Shown: positions 12,291 to 23,660, numbered from the stretch's first letter. The stretch: 64,000 bases of DNA from Lolium rigidum (GCF_022539505.1 NC_061511.1:32312620-32376619); one strand, 5' to 3'. Translations and numbers: made by a program. The notes: generated by a model not told the origin, from the sequence alone.

Positions 12291-13404
12291 TAGGATGTGA
12301 AACAATATTAGAAGCATCTTCACGGAAAATAATATGGCCATCCTCAACATTTTCGAGTCACAAGATCTTTAACTATTGCAACAACAGAGTTCAACTTTTA
12401 TTTGTTCTTCAGGTTCTACAGGTTTCTTTTCACTTTTATGAACCGCACTATTTATAACAGAGTACTCCTTCATTTTAGCAGGGAAAGGAGTTTTTTCAAT
12501 ATAAACTTCAGGAATAACATGCTCAGCAGTTTCAACTACAGCACATTTATTAATAGATGAATCAATTTTATCTTTATACGGTTCATGATACTTATCAAAA
12601 TTCTTCTTTGGCAATTCATAATGAGAGGCAAAAGCTTTATAAAGATTTACAGCGACTTGAGAATCAAGACCATATGTAGCACTCATATTACGAAATAAAT
12701 CAGTATCCATAAAAGCTTCAATGCATTTATAATCATAAATTATACCTGATTCTCTATCCTTGTCGTTCTCCCATCCTTCAGTATTTTCTTGGATTCGATC
12801 AAGAAGGTTCCTTTTAAACTCTTCTTTATTGCGTGTAAATGATCCAGAACAAGAAGTATCCAGCAAGGTCTTGTCTTGAAAAGAAAGTCTTGCATAGAAA
12901 TTATCAATAATAACATTACCAGGAAGCTCATGAATGGGGCATTTGAGCATTAAAGACTTCAATCTCCCCCACGCTTGGGCAATACTCTCTCCATCATGAG
13001 GCCAAAAATTATATATGCGATTCCGATCCTTATGAATTTCACTTGGAGGATAGAACTTAGAATAAAACCGGGGCACAATATCATTCCATTCAAGAGAATC
13101 CCCATTATCCAAGTAATTTATACCAATGCGCCGCCTTACCGGACAGCGATAAAGAGAATAATTTCTTCCTCACTTCATCCATAGCAATACCTGCACATTT
13201 GAATAACCCGCATAATTCATGCAAAAACAGTAAATGATCACCGGGGTGGACAGTTCCATCCCCTTCATAGCGGTTATCCATAACACGTTCAATAATTTTC
13301 ATAGGTATTTTATATGGTATTACTTCCTCACCTGGCGCCTCATCTACTACCGTTGCAGTAGTAGTAGATTTCCCAAATAGAAAATGAAGAGAAGATCTCT
13401 CCAT
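12291..13404 (-). pseudogene. Gypsy-1 gag (capsid) region, frameshifted
   Basis: The start MERSSLHFLFGKSTTTATVVD at 13404 is the first ATG after the primer site. It is followed by a retrotransposon-gag core (VHPGDHLLFLHELCGLFKCAG, AAHWYK, FYSKFYPPSEIHKDRNRIYNF, GESIAQAWGRLKSLMLKCP). The frame shifts once near 13105-13112 and again near 12360. Gag forms the cytoplasmic virus-like particle in which reverse transcription takes place. Confidence 0.88.
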
Positions 13405-13489
13405 AATGACTTATAGCAGCAGGCAGAAATAAAATCAGCACAACAGTAAAGGTTTTCCTTACCAATTCCACTTACCAATAGCGCTTCAC

Positions 13490-13507
13490 TCCCCGGCAAC
13501 GGCGCCA
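13490..13507 (-). other. Primer binding site of Gypsy-1 (tRNA-Asp)
   Basis: Minus strand TGGCGCCGTTGCCGGGGA, complementary to the 3' end of plant tRNA-Asp, lies 11 bp after the end of the 5' LTR. A tRNA-Asp primer is typical of Athila-type elements. Confidence 0.9.
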
Positions 13508-13518
13508 GAAAATAGTCT

Positions 13519-15028
13519 TGATGACCCACAAGTATAGGGGTGTATCGTAGTATCTTCGATAAGTAAGAATGTCGATCCCAACGAGGAGCAGAAGGTGTTG
13601 ACAAGCAGTTTCGATGAAGGATTCACTCGTAAATGCTCACAGACAAGTATTCAGGGGGTTTTGATGTAACAGTTGAATAAAGTACGAGTATGTAAAGTGC
13701 GAGAGTGACAATTGCAGCGAGTGGCCCAATCCTTTTTAGCACAAAGGACAAGCCGGTTTGTTTACTTATAATGACCAAACGTTCTCGAGGACAAACGGGA
13801 TTTTAGTCTAATGCTTTCGCTACATACGGCTAATTAATCTTCATTGTTGTGATAAGTGTTGTGTGGGTGAACCTATGCTAATGTACCGCCCTTCCTAGGA
13901 CTAATACATACTTGTGATTATACCCCTTGCAAGCATCCGCAACTACAAGAAAGTAATTAAGAATAAATCTAACCACAGCCTTAAACTGCGAGATCCCGCG
14001 ATCCCTCCTGCATCGATATACCAACGGGGGTTCAGGTTTCGTCACTCCGGCAACCCCGCAATTAGCAAACGAATACAAGATGCATTCCCCTAGGCCCATA
14101 AATGGTGAAGTGTCATGTAGTCGACGTTCACATGACACCACTAGAAGAATAACACCACAACTTAAATATCACACCATTGAATATTACTCAACCATAGTTC
14201 ACTACTAACATTTAGACTTCACCCATGTCCTCAAGAACTAAACGAACTACTCACGAGACATCATACGGAACATGATCAGAGGTGATATGATGATGAATAA
14301 CAATCTGAACATAAACTTGGTTCAATGGTTTCACTCAATAGCATCAACAACAAGTATGAATAGATACCGGGAGAGTTTCCCCTATCAAACAATCAAGATC
14401 AAACCCAAATTGCTACGGCGGTGACGAGGTGCTGCGGAGGAGATGGCGATGATGATGGTGGAGATGATGATGATGATGATGGTGATGATGTCCAGCTCGA
14501 TGACGGTGACGATGGCGTCGATTTCCCCTCCCGGAGGGAATTTCCCCGCGGATTCCTGCCCGCCGGAGAGCTCTTTTCTCTCTGGTGTTCTCCGCCCCGC
14601 GAGGCGGCTGTAACTCTTCGCGAGGTACCCCTTCCGGCTTAGGTTTTCGGGACGAAGGATTTCGCGAAGAAAAGGAGGCGAAAGGGGTCGTGGGCCCTCC
14701 ACACCACGTGGCGGCGCGGCCGGGGCTTGGGCCGCGCCGCCTAGGGTGTGGGCCCACCCTGGCTCCTCCTGGCTCCTCCTTCTGGCTTCTTTCGTCATCT
14801 TGAAAAATAGGATTTTTGGTATAATTTCCTTCCAGAGTTGATCTTCCGAAATATTGCGTTCTGACGGTGCTTTTTCCAGCAGAATCATGGCTCCGGTGCT
14901 TGATCCTCCAATAATGATGAAACATGCAAAATAGATGAAATAACATAAGTATTGTGTCCCAATATGAAATATATCAATGAATAACAGCAAATTATGATAT
15001 AAAATAGTGATGCAAATTGGACGTATCA
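13519..15028 (-). repeat. 5' LTR of Gypsy-1
   Basis: 1510 bp, TG...CA on the minus strand, matching 4553-6062. It differs from the 3' LTR mostly by one-base changes, many inside CTG/CAG (for example CCTGG here against CCCGG at 5794-5820). Confidence 0.95.
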
Positions 15029-15159
15029 GCGCTCCTCCGAGCAAGCGCCAAGTCGAGCCCGCCGACACCCGGCTTGACTCGTCAACAATACGGGCATCAT
15101 CCGGAGCCTCGGCAGCAGTTTCTAGGTGAGTTCTCCTACACTTCTAATTCTTCCATACC

Positions 15160-15530
15160 ATGTCACTTGTGAATTTTAGCCATTCAACCATGTCAATTTT
15201 AGCCATTATGTTCAATTTTAGCTATTCCATGTTAATTTTAGCCATTCCATGTTATTCTTAGCCATTATGTTGAATTTTAGCCATTTCATGTCAATTCTAG
15301 CGATTATGTTCAATTTTAGCCATTCCATGTCAATTCTAGTTCTTCCATGTCAATTCTAGTTCTTACATGTCAATTTTAGCCGTTCCATGTCATTCTTAGC
15401 CATTATGTTGAATTTTAGCCATTTCATGTCTATTCTAGCGATTATGTTCAATTTTAGCCATTCAATGTCAATTCTAGTTCTTCCATGTCAATTCTAGTTC
15501 TTACATGTCAATTTTAGCCATTGCATGCCA
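15160..15530. repeat. Minisatellite with higher-order structure in a CACTA-1 intron
   Basis: Degenerate units of about 20-25 bp built from CATGTCAATTTTAGCCATT-like words. A larger block of roughly 125-135 bp (from GCCATTATGTTGAATTTTAG through TCTTACATGTC) occurs twice in a row, at about 15258 and 15398. It begins shortly after the GTGAGT donor near 15127 and ends before the next acidic/basic exon. Confidence 0.8.
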
Positions 15531-15555
15531 CTTATGCATCTATATATGAACTTGT

Positions 15556-15670
15556 AGGAGGACAAGGAGATGGAGGACAAGGAGGACAAGGAGGTGGAGA
15601 AGGACAAGGAAGTGGAGGACAAGGAAGTGGCGAAGGTTGACGTTGCTTGTATGAACTTTGTTGTGTGACT
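15556..15670 (+). pseudogene. Last exon of the second CACTA-1 gene (Glu/Asp/Lys repeat)
   Basis: After a GTAG-type acceptor near 15555, a repeated GAGGACAAGGA word encodes an EDKE-rich charged tail, ending in a stop shortly after 15660. It probably closes the gene interrupted by Gypsy-1. Assignment rests on position and low-complexity coding only. Confidence 0.45.
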
Positions 15671-15914
15671 TGGAGCATTCTATGTATGAATTTGTTGTTG
15701 GACTACTTTGTTGTTGGTGGACTTTGTTGTTGTTGGACTATTGTATGGAACACTCTATGTATGGACTTTGTTGGACTATTAGTGGTTGAACTTTGTTGTT
15801 GATGATGTGCAAATGTCTATATATTGTGCTATATATGTATCTGGAAATATATATCTATTTTGTGAATTATATGTGCAGGGATTAAATGGAAACAACAAAA
15901 AGCTGGAATTTTTT

Positions 15915-16392
15915 CAGCACCTTTGCCGTGCACATGCACACGGCAAAGACAAAGCCGCACGGCAAAGGCTGTCTTTGCCGTGCACATACACACGGCAAAG
16001 GGTGCCCAGCTGTGCACTACGCTGCCACCTGGTGTTGCTGTAGGGTCCTTTGCCGTGCGGGGCGGAGTTGAAACGCACGGCAAAGCCAAGTGTTTGCCGT
16101 GCGGCTTGGAGGGGAGGCGCACGGCAAAGTCGGCCGCACGGCAAAGCCACCCAGCGCACGGCAAAGGATGTCGCACGGCAAAGGCGGGCGCAGCGCACGG
16201 CAAAGCTAGGTCGCACGGCAAAGCCTTTGCCGTGCGATTTTCTCTCGACGCACGGCAAAGGTGCCTTTGCCGGCCGGATCTTTGCCGTGTGTTCTTTGCC
16301 GTGCAAGGCCGCACGGCAAAGCCTTTGCCGAGATGATTTGGGCCTTTGCCGTGTGATATTGGGGCACGGCAAAGAACAGTTCTCCCGTAGTG
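15915..16392. repeat. Right subterminal repeats and terminus of CACTA-1
   Basis: About twenty copies of CACGGCAAAG / CTTTGCCGTG in both orientations, spaced 10-40 bp, ending at the inverted terminus CTCCCGTAGTG at 16392. These are the presumed binding sites for the element's own proteins. Confidence 0.92.
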
Positions 16393-16576
16393 ATATGCAT
16401 ACACCCCTTTCGGTGTGATACGGCGCAAGTCGCAGGATTTGGATCGATCTCGATAAAGAGCGATGGATCAAAACGTATCTGTTACGTACAGTACTATAAT
16501 CAAGGATTAGAGTAGACTAGACTATGGGAAACACTCCTAAGTGAATAACTACTCCTAGATGGCACGTAGTAATAAT

Positions 16577-16655
16577 TACTACATCCATCCTAAAATATAA
16601 GCCTTAAAAAAAACTAAACTAGCTTTCAAAAAAAGCTTATATTGAACGGAGGTAA
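16577..16655. mobile_element. Short Stowaway-like MITE
   Basis: The ends CTACATCCATCCTAAAATATAAG and, inverted, CTTATATTGAACGGAGGTA form degenerate terminal inverted repeats of the CTCCCTCCGT...CTTATAT type typical of grass Stowaway (mariner-related) elements. The internal part is nearly all A/T. Confidence 0.6.
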
Positions 16656-16689
16656 TAACTACATATACCTCGTTTCATTCATGTGGTGT

Positions 16690-17087
16690 GATGTTTTGGC
16701 ACATGGGAGCGTATTTATTTTGAAATACATGTTAGACACATTTTAAAATATCAAAAAAATGAAAACAAAATTTCGCACGTACATCTTCATGTGCTACGCT
16801 CTTACAAAGTCGTTTCATGAAAAATCGATATGTCATGTGGCGTGTGTAAAAAAGATAAAATTTGGTGCTGAAACAAAGACTTGTCACAAGATAAATTTTC
16901 TATTTTTCGCTTAGACTACAAAAAATATCATTTTTTCGTGAAACTTGATGAATACACATATATTATGGAGAAATTCATGTAATTTTTTTGTCAAATTTTT
17001 TTAACACTTGGAAATATGTTTTTATGATAGAGGGATCATACACACCCTGGAGCCGAATTGAGTTTCTGCACCTAATCAATGGAAGCC
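16690..17087 (-). mobile_element. Mutator-type MITE, copy A
   Basis: In reverse orientation it matches 20545-20937 from CAATTCGGCTCC to CCATGTGCCAAAAC. About 390 bp, AT-rich, non-coding. No target duplication was recognised for this copy. Confidence 0.6.
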
Positions 17088-17109
17088 TACTCATATGTTA
17101 TTTCACAAC

Positions 17110-17700
17110 ATGACTATATTAGTTGTAATAATGTGGTCTTATCTATATCTCTTATAAAGCAAAATCCCACTAGATCGAGGGTTATTTAAGTTGTCTATCT
17201 CAACATGCAAGCTATCCACATCATCCATTTTATTAGCCATCCAATTGTCCATGTCATCCACCACCAACATTCATTAATACTCTACATGCAAGCCACATCA
17301 TCTATTTTTAAGCCATCCAATTATCCACATCATACTCTTTTGGCCGCCAACTATATAACCATTTCAAGTCAGTTTTTTTTTAAGTTAGCCTCTTGACTAT
17401 TTACGCCAATTGAATAATGCAAGTTCCTACAAATAACATCATATTCCAATCCTTTTATTTTTTTTACAAAATATAGTTATCGGAGAAATTCCCGCTGCAA
17501 CGCGCGGGGTATCCTTCTAGTATTCATCAACGAGGGAGTACTAGCTAATCCTCTAGGGGACTAGTCTGAACCTGGCCAGATAACGTAGTGAGTTAAGAAC
17601 TCACACTTCTCATAGAAAATCACTTGTTGATTGGGTGATTGACTGAGCTATGTGAGCACTGTTTCACCATCAGGGAGTTCGAGTTCTCTATGGACACCAT
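17110..17700 (+). repeat. Dispersed duplication, copy 1 (split by a Helitron)
   Basis: 17110-17141 plus 17521-17700 correspond to 20490-20544 plus 20938-21090. Shared words include AGTTGTAATAA, CATCAAC, GAGGGAGTA, CTCACACTTCTCAT and ATTGACTGAGCTATGTGAGCAC. Non-coding, and old to judge from divergence. Confidence 0.75.
17142..17520 (+). mobile_element. Non-autonomous Helitron, 379 bp
   Basis: Begins TCTATATCTCTTATAAAG after a host A and ends with a short GC-rich hairpin (CCCGC TGCAAC GCGCGGG) nine bases before the terminal CTAG, followed by host T. This is the Helitron signature of 5' TC, 3' hairpin plus CTRR, and insertion between A and T without target duplication. The duplicated segment near 20507-20520 shows the same flank without the insert (GTCTTA|TATACATCAAC), acting as an empty site. 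It encodes no protein and would depend on a RepHel enzyme elsewhere. Confidence 0.82.
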
Positions 17701-19044
17701 CAAGAAGACATGGGAACCTAGATTTCACCCATACCTTGACCAGTCGTAATGGCCGGAGTATCATGGAGTTCAACTATGGACAAAACATTGCAAGACGCCA
17801 AAATTTTGGCATTCTCGTATGTTCATCGTAGTTGGCCAAGCAGCACTACTTTGGAGTGCTATCACCTTTTCCAATTTTTTGTCATACAAATATTTGGAAT
17901 CCTGTTGTAGGAGATAAGATAACTGCTTTACGTTTCATGCCCTTCAACAAAGTTTATTTTTATTTTTATTTTTTCTAGTCTCCCTTTGAGCCGGTATATG
18001 GTAACAAACTTTTTCTGGTCTCACCGCTTGTCTGAAGATATTTTTTTTTCTATTATGGTTGTCGTTATAAACGTGAGAAGCAAATAATAAAGAACGAATA
18101 AGAACACGTGTAAGGGACATAAGCTTTTAACGTGGAAAACTCTCTCCAATAAAGAGAGGTAAAAACTAGGGGCGCTAGCCAGCAAAGTTTCACTATATGA
18201 GGGAGTGTTTACAAACCTCGTGGGTTATCTTATGAATCGGTCAATTCTAACCGGTGGCTTACAAGATGTATAAATAGCCTACCGGCAATGGGTCTTGAGC
18301 TGCTCGTCAGAAGGTAGCCTCCCTTTCATATGAATTTGAATCACAATATAACACTTGTCGCCTTGTCCTATATCCCAATAACTATCTATGGAACATTTAC
18401 TGAACACAAAAATGATTGTATTTAATGGTATTGATGAGCTCTCCATATCAAATGTTAACCCGGGATGCAACACATAAATTTAACTAAATTATCATGTTCT
18501 AAAAAAGTGAACATTGAGATTAAGAAAACACCCGCTCGTTGCGATAGAAACTTTGTCATTGTTTATGGTTGTGTGCTTTTATTTTTACTAGTAGCTATAA
18601 AGTTTGACCGTTGCCATACGATTACGTTTCAGCTTTTCTTCATCTGTTGTTTATTTACATTCTAGATGTGTGTTCTATGCATGTTGTACGAATAGTACAA
18701 TAACATTGCATTCATGAAGGCTGGAAGATGTCGGTGTTGGGGGGGGGGGGGCACTTGCCCCCTTGTGCATACCTCCGCCGTTGGCATTAGGAGCTTTTGT
18801 TGTAGTGAAGCATGCATTAAACATATATTTTTAAATGTCAGGTGATAGTAGAAACATACCTCGTGTTTCCTGCTAGTCAACATCTGAAATAGCCGACGAG
18901 TTCTTCCGTAGGAACAATCCGGATAATTATCTTGGTCAGCAGGTATGGTACTCTCACCTTCACTCATGGATCGTTGACCTCGTCGTGTTTTGATCTAGAA
19001 GAATATTTCATACATCCTACTTGTATGGACGTTCAGGGGGGAAA
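17701..19044. other. No gene recognised
   Basis: AT-rich sequence with scattered stops. It contains a degenerate LTR-like fragment (18056-18300) and a 12-base G run near 18740. A possible small exon on the minus strand (18900-18967) ends at a GTATGT donor, but no family could be recognised. Confidence 0.5.
18056..18300 (-). repeat. Degenerate LTR-like fragment
   Basis: GAAGCAAATAATAAAGAAC...TTTTAACGTGGAAAACTC resembles in order and wording the LTR at 55097-55451 (AAATAAAGAAC...TTTTTACGTGGAAAACCC), and is followed by similar leader-like sequence. Probably an old, eroded relative of that Copia-type LTR. Confidence 0.4.
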
Positions 19045-19412
19045 TGCACTTTGGCTCATAGGAGCATATGCTCCCATTATGTGAATCCACATTTTAAAGT
19101 ATTAAAAAATTCTAAACTAAATTTTTACATGTACATCTAGACATTTTATGTTGGTACACAAATTTTCAAATGAAAAAATATTTTTTTGTAGCTCCTGTAA
19201 AAAAGACAAATTTTAATGATGTAACACGACTACGTACATGACATTTTTTTATCTTTTTTGTACACACCACACAAAATGTTATTTTTCCACGAAAACTTGT
19301 GAACGAACATAGGATGTGACAATGTATAAGAAAAAATTTATGTCAGATTTTTTTTGACATTTCTAAAATTATTTTTTATTATTTTCTATAATGGGTGCAT
19401 ATGCACGCGTGT
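19045..19412 (+). mobile_element. Mutator-type MITE, copy B (divergent)
   Basis: Starts near GGCTCATAGGAGCATATGCTCCC and ends near GGGTGCATATGCACGCGTG, so the ends are inverted versions of each other. The body shares the TTTTAAA.TAT.AAAAA, GTACATCT and AAAAAAGACAAA words of copies A and C. More diverged than those. Confidence 0.5.
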
Positions 19413-20485
19413 TTGGTTAAAATGAAGGACAAAGCAAAAAAGGTATGCTAAACTCATATAGAAAATGAAAAACTTTTGGACTGCTATCAGTTGAAGTTTG
19501 GTATGCATCCTGACAAAAGACCAACTCGAAGGGTATGTTTGGTCCATGCCTTCCATTTTTCAATTATATGCAATAATCGATTCCTATTGTGCTATAATAC
19601 ATAATTCGCAGTGCTTACTCCCTGTCGAGGAGGGGGATGTTACGAGAGGACTTAGATTAGAGTGTTTTTGCAAGCCCCACCAATGGTTGCATAAATAAAC
19701 TTGATAGAGCGTAGGTCTAGAATCCTTGGTGTTATGATTCTTTACCAATGCGGCCAAAACCGTTTACCTTGATGGACCTTTTTTTTAACTAGCGGCTCTT
19801 ATGATCATGTCGAAAGAGGCTATGTTTCTTTATCATGTCCGGAAACAAAGCCCATTTCAAAATATTACTACTTCATGCTTGTGAATGTGTTTATTGGAAG
19901 CATAATTATATTGGCACAACTTTTGAATATTCATTTCTTCACTGCCTTACTTCATAGTAAGTTCATTTAATCCCTTTCTTACATACATGTATATTATGAA
20001 CCAATGACATATTCCTTCCCTTGTCTTTTGCACCTGCTTTTATACTCGAACTAGCAGAGTGGCCATCGCAAATGCGAGGGCATCATAGATATTGTGCTTA
20101 AAGTGTTTGAGAAATACAAGTTATATTTCATATATACTCATATCACATGATTACAATAATAATGTTCTCTATCCAATAAAAATATCAAGATAAGTAAAAT
20201 ATCACTTGTACGGTAAATATCAATAATATTTTTGGTTCAATAAACAATAATGAAGCACCACCGTGATACATTTAAATACAAGGATGAAGATCTATCTATG
20301 TGATTACTTTAGTTACTAATATGAAGGTTTTCTGGGGTGCAGTACATCTAGGCGCACTAATAAGTATCTATGTTTTATGATATGTTTGGGTACAACTCCT
20401 ATAAAGTGCCACAAAAGTGCAGTGTTAACACCAAGATATTTGTCGCGGAATATAAATGTTTGATTCCAATTTTTCACGAACATGG
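19413..20485. other. No gene recognised
   Basis: AT-rich non-coding sequence. At 20052-20095 the minus strand reads GCCCTCGCATTTGCGATGGCCACTCTGCTAGT in outline, a degenerate Helitron-like 3' end (hairpin plus CTAG). Its 5' end could not be found. Confidence 0.45.
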
Positions 20486-21090
20486 CCAGAGTAGTTGTAA
20501 TAACGTCTTATATACATCAACCGACAACCGAGGGAGTATATACTCGGAAATTCAATTCGGCTCCCGGGTGCGTATGCTCCCTCTACCAAAAAATCATATT
20601 TTAAAATATCGAAAAATTTGAACAAAAAATTCTCCATGTACATCTCCGTAATATACGGGCGTTCGTCAAGTTTCACGAAAAACCAATATTTCGTGTGGCC
20701 TATATAAAAAAGAGAAAGTTTATCTTGTGAAAAGCATTATTTTTAGCACTGAAATTTGTCTTTTTTACACACGTCACATGATAAGTCGATTTTTTATGAA
20801 ACGACTTTGTGAGCATGTAGCACGTGAAGATGTACGTGCAAACTTTTAGTTTCAAATTTTTTAAAATTTAAAAAATATGTAAGATGCATTTTGAAATATA
20901 GGAAGCATATGTACCCATGTTCCAAAACGCCGCTCCCGTATATACTAGTAGTAGCTAAGATCTATCCTCCCGAAGACCTAGTCTCAACCGCTGGATAACG
21001 ATGCGCGTCAAGAGCTCACACTTCTCATCGGAAACCACCTCTTCATTGGGCAATTGACTGAGCTATGTGAGCACGGTTTCACCATCAGGA
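20486..21090 (+). repeat. Dispersed duplication, copy 2 (split by MITE copy C)
   Basis: Counterpart of 17110-17700. It carries no Helitron at the homologous A/T position but has the MITE inserted at 20545-20937. Confidence 0.75.
20545..20937 (+). mobile_element. Mutator-type MITE, copy C, with 9-bp target duplication
   Basis: Flanked on both sides by GTATATACT (20536-20544 and 20938-20946). A 9-bp duplication is the mark of Mutator-like transposition. The ends are CGGAAATTCAATTCGGCTCCC and, inverted, CGGGAGCGGCGTTTTGG, imperfect inverted repeats that continue into (G)GGT.C.TATGCTTCC. 393 bp, non-coding. Confidence 0.75.
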
Positions 21091-21373
21091 TTTAAAGATT
21101 GGTGGTTCATCAACAAAGTCTTGGTGGTCCACTGGTCGCATTTTCTACACACACGGTCAATGCGTTTTAATAGTATGATTTTTGAAAGAAAAAAAAGGGG
21201 GATCTGCTCCATGCTGTGAACAACTATAACACCAAACCCTTACTACATTTGCAAGTAGTATTTAGATTTGATGATGGAAAGTATATTGTGTCCAAAAGTA
21301 TTTTTCCACAATATGAGCCGTTGTTGGATTTAAGTTGATCCAAAACCGCAAATTCTACAAGACAAACCATATT

Positions 21374-21560
21374 ACTCCCGCCGCTCCATATTACTCTGCA
21401 TATAATTTAGTCAAAGTCAAGCTTTTAATCTTTGACCAACAATCCAAGATAAAATATCAACATATACATAATCAACTGCAAATGTTTGAGTACATTGCAT
21501 TATGGTACTAATGATATTATATTCATTTTTGTAATAATAATATGTTTTACATAAAATGAG
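21374..21560. mobile_element. Half of a mariner/Stowaway-type MITE
   Basis: ACTCCCGCCGCTCCATATTACTCTG...TTTAGTCAAAGTCAAGCTTTTAATCTTTGACCAA is the standard left part of a common grass MITE (CTCCCTCCGTTCCATATTA...). No matching inverted right end follows, so the copy is truncated. Confidence 0.5.
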
Positions 21561-21589
21561 ATTAAAAAATCATGCAATCAAATCAGCAC

Positions 21590-22312
21590 ATGACCATAAA
21601 TATCAGGTCAAGCTAATAGACAATCAACCCATGATGACCGATTCCCTTTAATCTGCTCGACAATTTGCTGCAGAACAATAAAAAGGATTTGCCTACAACA
21701 CGTGACCGACACCATGCTATGTGAGACATATTAACATTTATAATACCAGCTGTTAAAATTTATAATCAACGGATTAGATAATTTAGTCTAAGTGGAAACA
21801 TATGGGGTGTCTGCAACCATACCATAAGGAACTGACTAAAGATTAATCAATAAACACCTGTAAATCAGTACAGTTTATGATGGCAGTTTTTCAGACAAAA
21901 TCACTGTAAAAAATCGCATAACGCAGGGGCGCTGCTGGAAAGCCTGGGCGACTGCCCGGACACGAGGGATGCTAGATCCATCTTGCAAAAATATGTTCCA
22001 TTGTTCCAAGCACGTCCTGGACATTGCTCAATTAACAACTGATCTCATAAGCAGTACAATGTACCCTTCATGTGTTGTTCGCTGTCAGTACACTGACCAA
22101 GCATCTATCTTACTATCTTTCTTAATTAATCCACATGAGCACTGAAAAGATGAGATAAAAAATACCACCCAGATCAAATCGGCACATGAACATGAACACC
22201 AGGCTAAGAAAATAGACAATAGACCCATGATGACCAATCCCCTTTAATCTGCTTGATGATTCGCTGTAGATCAAGCAAAAAAGATTTGATAACACATGCA
22301 AGACACCGCGCT
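21590..22312. repeat. Diverged direct duplication of about 140 bp
   Basis: 21590-21720 and 22165-22312 share ATCAAATC.GCACATGA, AGACAAT..ACCCATGATGACC and CCCTTTAATCTGCT, with many substitutions. No coding potential seen in either. Confidence 0.65.
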
Positions 22313-22376
22313 AATCGGACGGATGAGCTATTTTGATAACACGTGCAAGACACCGCGCTAATCGGATGGATGAGCT
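22278..22376. repeat. Recent 49-bp tandem duplication
   Basis: TTTGATAACAC.TGCAAGACACCGCGCTAATCGGA.GGATGAGCTA occurs twice in a row with only two or three differences, so it is much younger than the surrounding duplication. Confidence 0.85.
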
Positions 22377-23445
22377 AATGAAGCACTAACTAAATCACTT
22401 AGCTATAGCTCCTAGCTAAGCTATTTGCTGGTGAGGGGTCAAGCATATAGACAAACATGCTAATTACTTTTCGATCGGTAGGTTCTTGTTAGTTTGCTAA
22501 CTACTGTACTACTTAGTCATTTTGAAAAAAAAGTACTCATTTATACAATATATGTGAATATATGTGCCCTAGCTAATGAGACGTTTCATGTTGGCACGGC
22601 ATATTGTGCACCTGTCAGTCTGAATATTGCAATGCCTTTGCACCATATATCTGCAGAGAAAAGGATGTTTGAGGAAATGATGCATGCAAGTTGTTGTCTT
22701 TTCATTGCTCAATATGGGAAATTGAAAGAAGTTACAAACAAAGAAGGGAGACTAAGCTGAGAGAAAGCCAAAGGAAAAAAAAAAATGGCGAAAGGAACTA
22801 CGCTAACAGCAAAGGGCTTCCAAGGCCAAATTCAGTATGGAGCATATCACTTGCTCCGCATCGTCCGGCACTTGCCCAGCTGTCAGCCTCTTGCATTAGT
22901 TGTCAACTGATGGCACAGAAAGGCAACTATTAGTGATGCATCAAACCCCACCATGCATCATGTCTTTTTTTTTTGGTGTGGTGTTGATTAGTTCAATCTT
23001 TCCAATGATCATCTGAAGTGACATCTTAAGTGGAGAGAAGAGAACTTTACAGGGAAGGCTGGTTAACAAACCAAAGTCCTTCCTATAAGAGTGGTTTGTT
23101 TCTTTAAATGTGTGGAACAGAAGAACCACTATGCAGCTTAATGCATACAAGCATGCCTAGAAATTGCATAAAATAAGCGGATAACATACATAGCTACCAC
23201 CACTGCGACTCCACAATTATAATGGGAAACTGATTGTGAAATACGAAAATATTAGATTACCATTATTTGACATTCAGTGTTAATAGCTTTTAAGCACTAG
23301 GAGAACTTCATGAATACCACCATCCCTTGCTAGCTCAGCACGTAGACCAGTAACAGAAATCGCATGGTTTTCGACATCGGAAATGCAACTTCAAGACAAT
23401 GGGGCGGACAAATATCCTTGTTCTGATAATCATATCATGAAATCA
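22377..23445. other. No gene recognised
   Basis: Ordinary intergenic sequence with short open frames only. It ends at the TCA target duplication of CACTA-2. Confidence 0.5.
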
Positions 23446-23660
23446 CACTGGTGGAAAAACAGGCTTCGGGTGAGCCCCATAAGTCGCGATGCTGCAGGAA
23501 CCGCGACTAATGGTACCTTTAGTCGCGGTTCGGGAGGCGAACCGCGACCAAAGGCCTGGGCCCAGGGCGCTCGGTGGCCAGCCGGTGCACGTGGGGGGCT
23601 TTAGTCCCGAAGGCCTTTAGTCGCGGTTGGCCAGGCCAACCGGGACTAAAGCCCCTCCCC
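23446..23660. repeat. Left terminus and subterminal repeats of CACTA-2
   Basis: After the terminal CACTGGTGGAAAAA come copies of ACCGCGACTAA and TTTAGTCGCGGTT (23499, 23517, 23539, 23617) and two variant copies with CGGGACTAAAG / TTTAGTCCCG. Confidence 0.9.

Larger units (their letters stand above)
4553..15028 (-). mobile_element. Gypsy-1: full-length Athila-lineage LTR retrotransposon
   Basis: On the minus strand the element runs 5' LTR (15028-13519), tRNA-Asp primer site, gag, protease, reverse transcriptase, RNase H, integrase, an accessory coiled-coil ORF, a long untranslated region, polypurine tract and 3' LTR (6062-4553). The right LTR begins and ends with canonical TG/CA. The flanks read GCGCC on the left and GCGCT on the right, a 5-bp target duplication with one mismatch at a point where the terminal T of the left LTR is also lost. 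Gene order, primer type and the 3' accessory gene place it in the Athila lineage of Ty3/Gypsy. The LTRs differ mainly at CTG/CAG sites, which suggests a recent insertion. Confidence 0.93.
1..16392 (+). mobile_element. CACTA-1: CACTA DNA transposon, left end outside window, interrupted by Gypsy-1
   Basis: The right terminus at 16392 reads, on the minus strand, CACTACGGGAGAA, a CACTA-type terminal inverted repeat. It is preceded by a dense block of CACGGCAAAG / CTTTGCCGTG subterminal repeats (15915-16375), and the same motif is found at 36-245, near but not at the left end. Between them lie a TNP2-type transposase (1756-3200) and a second, Transposase_24-like gene (3238 onward). The element is split by Gypsy-1 at 4553-15028, so about 5.9 kb of CACTA sequence is present. 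The left terminus and the 3-bp target duplication cannot be seen. Identification of the superfamily is secure; the family name is not assigned. Confidence 0.9.

Noticed and set aside
18662..18967. Small minus-strand gene of about 100 codons
   Set aside because: Only a possible exon of about 70 bp with a GTATGT donor; the remainder includes a C12 run and has no recognisable homology.
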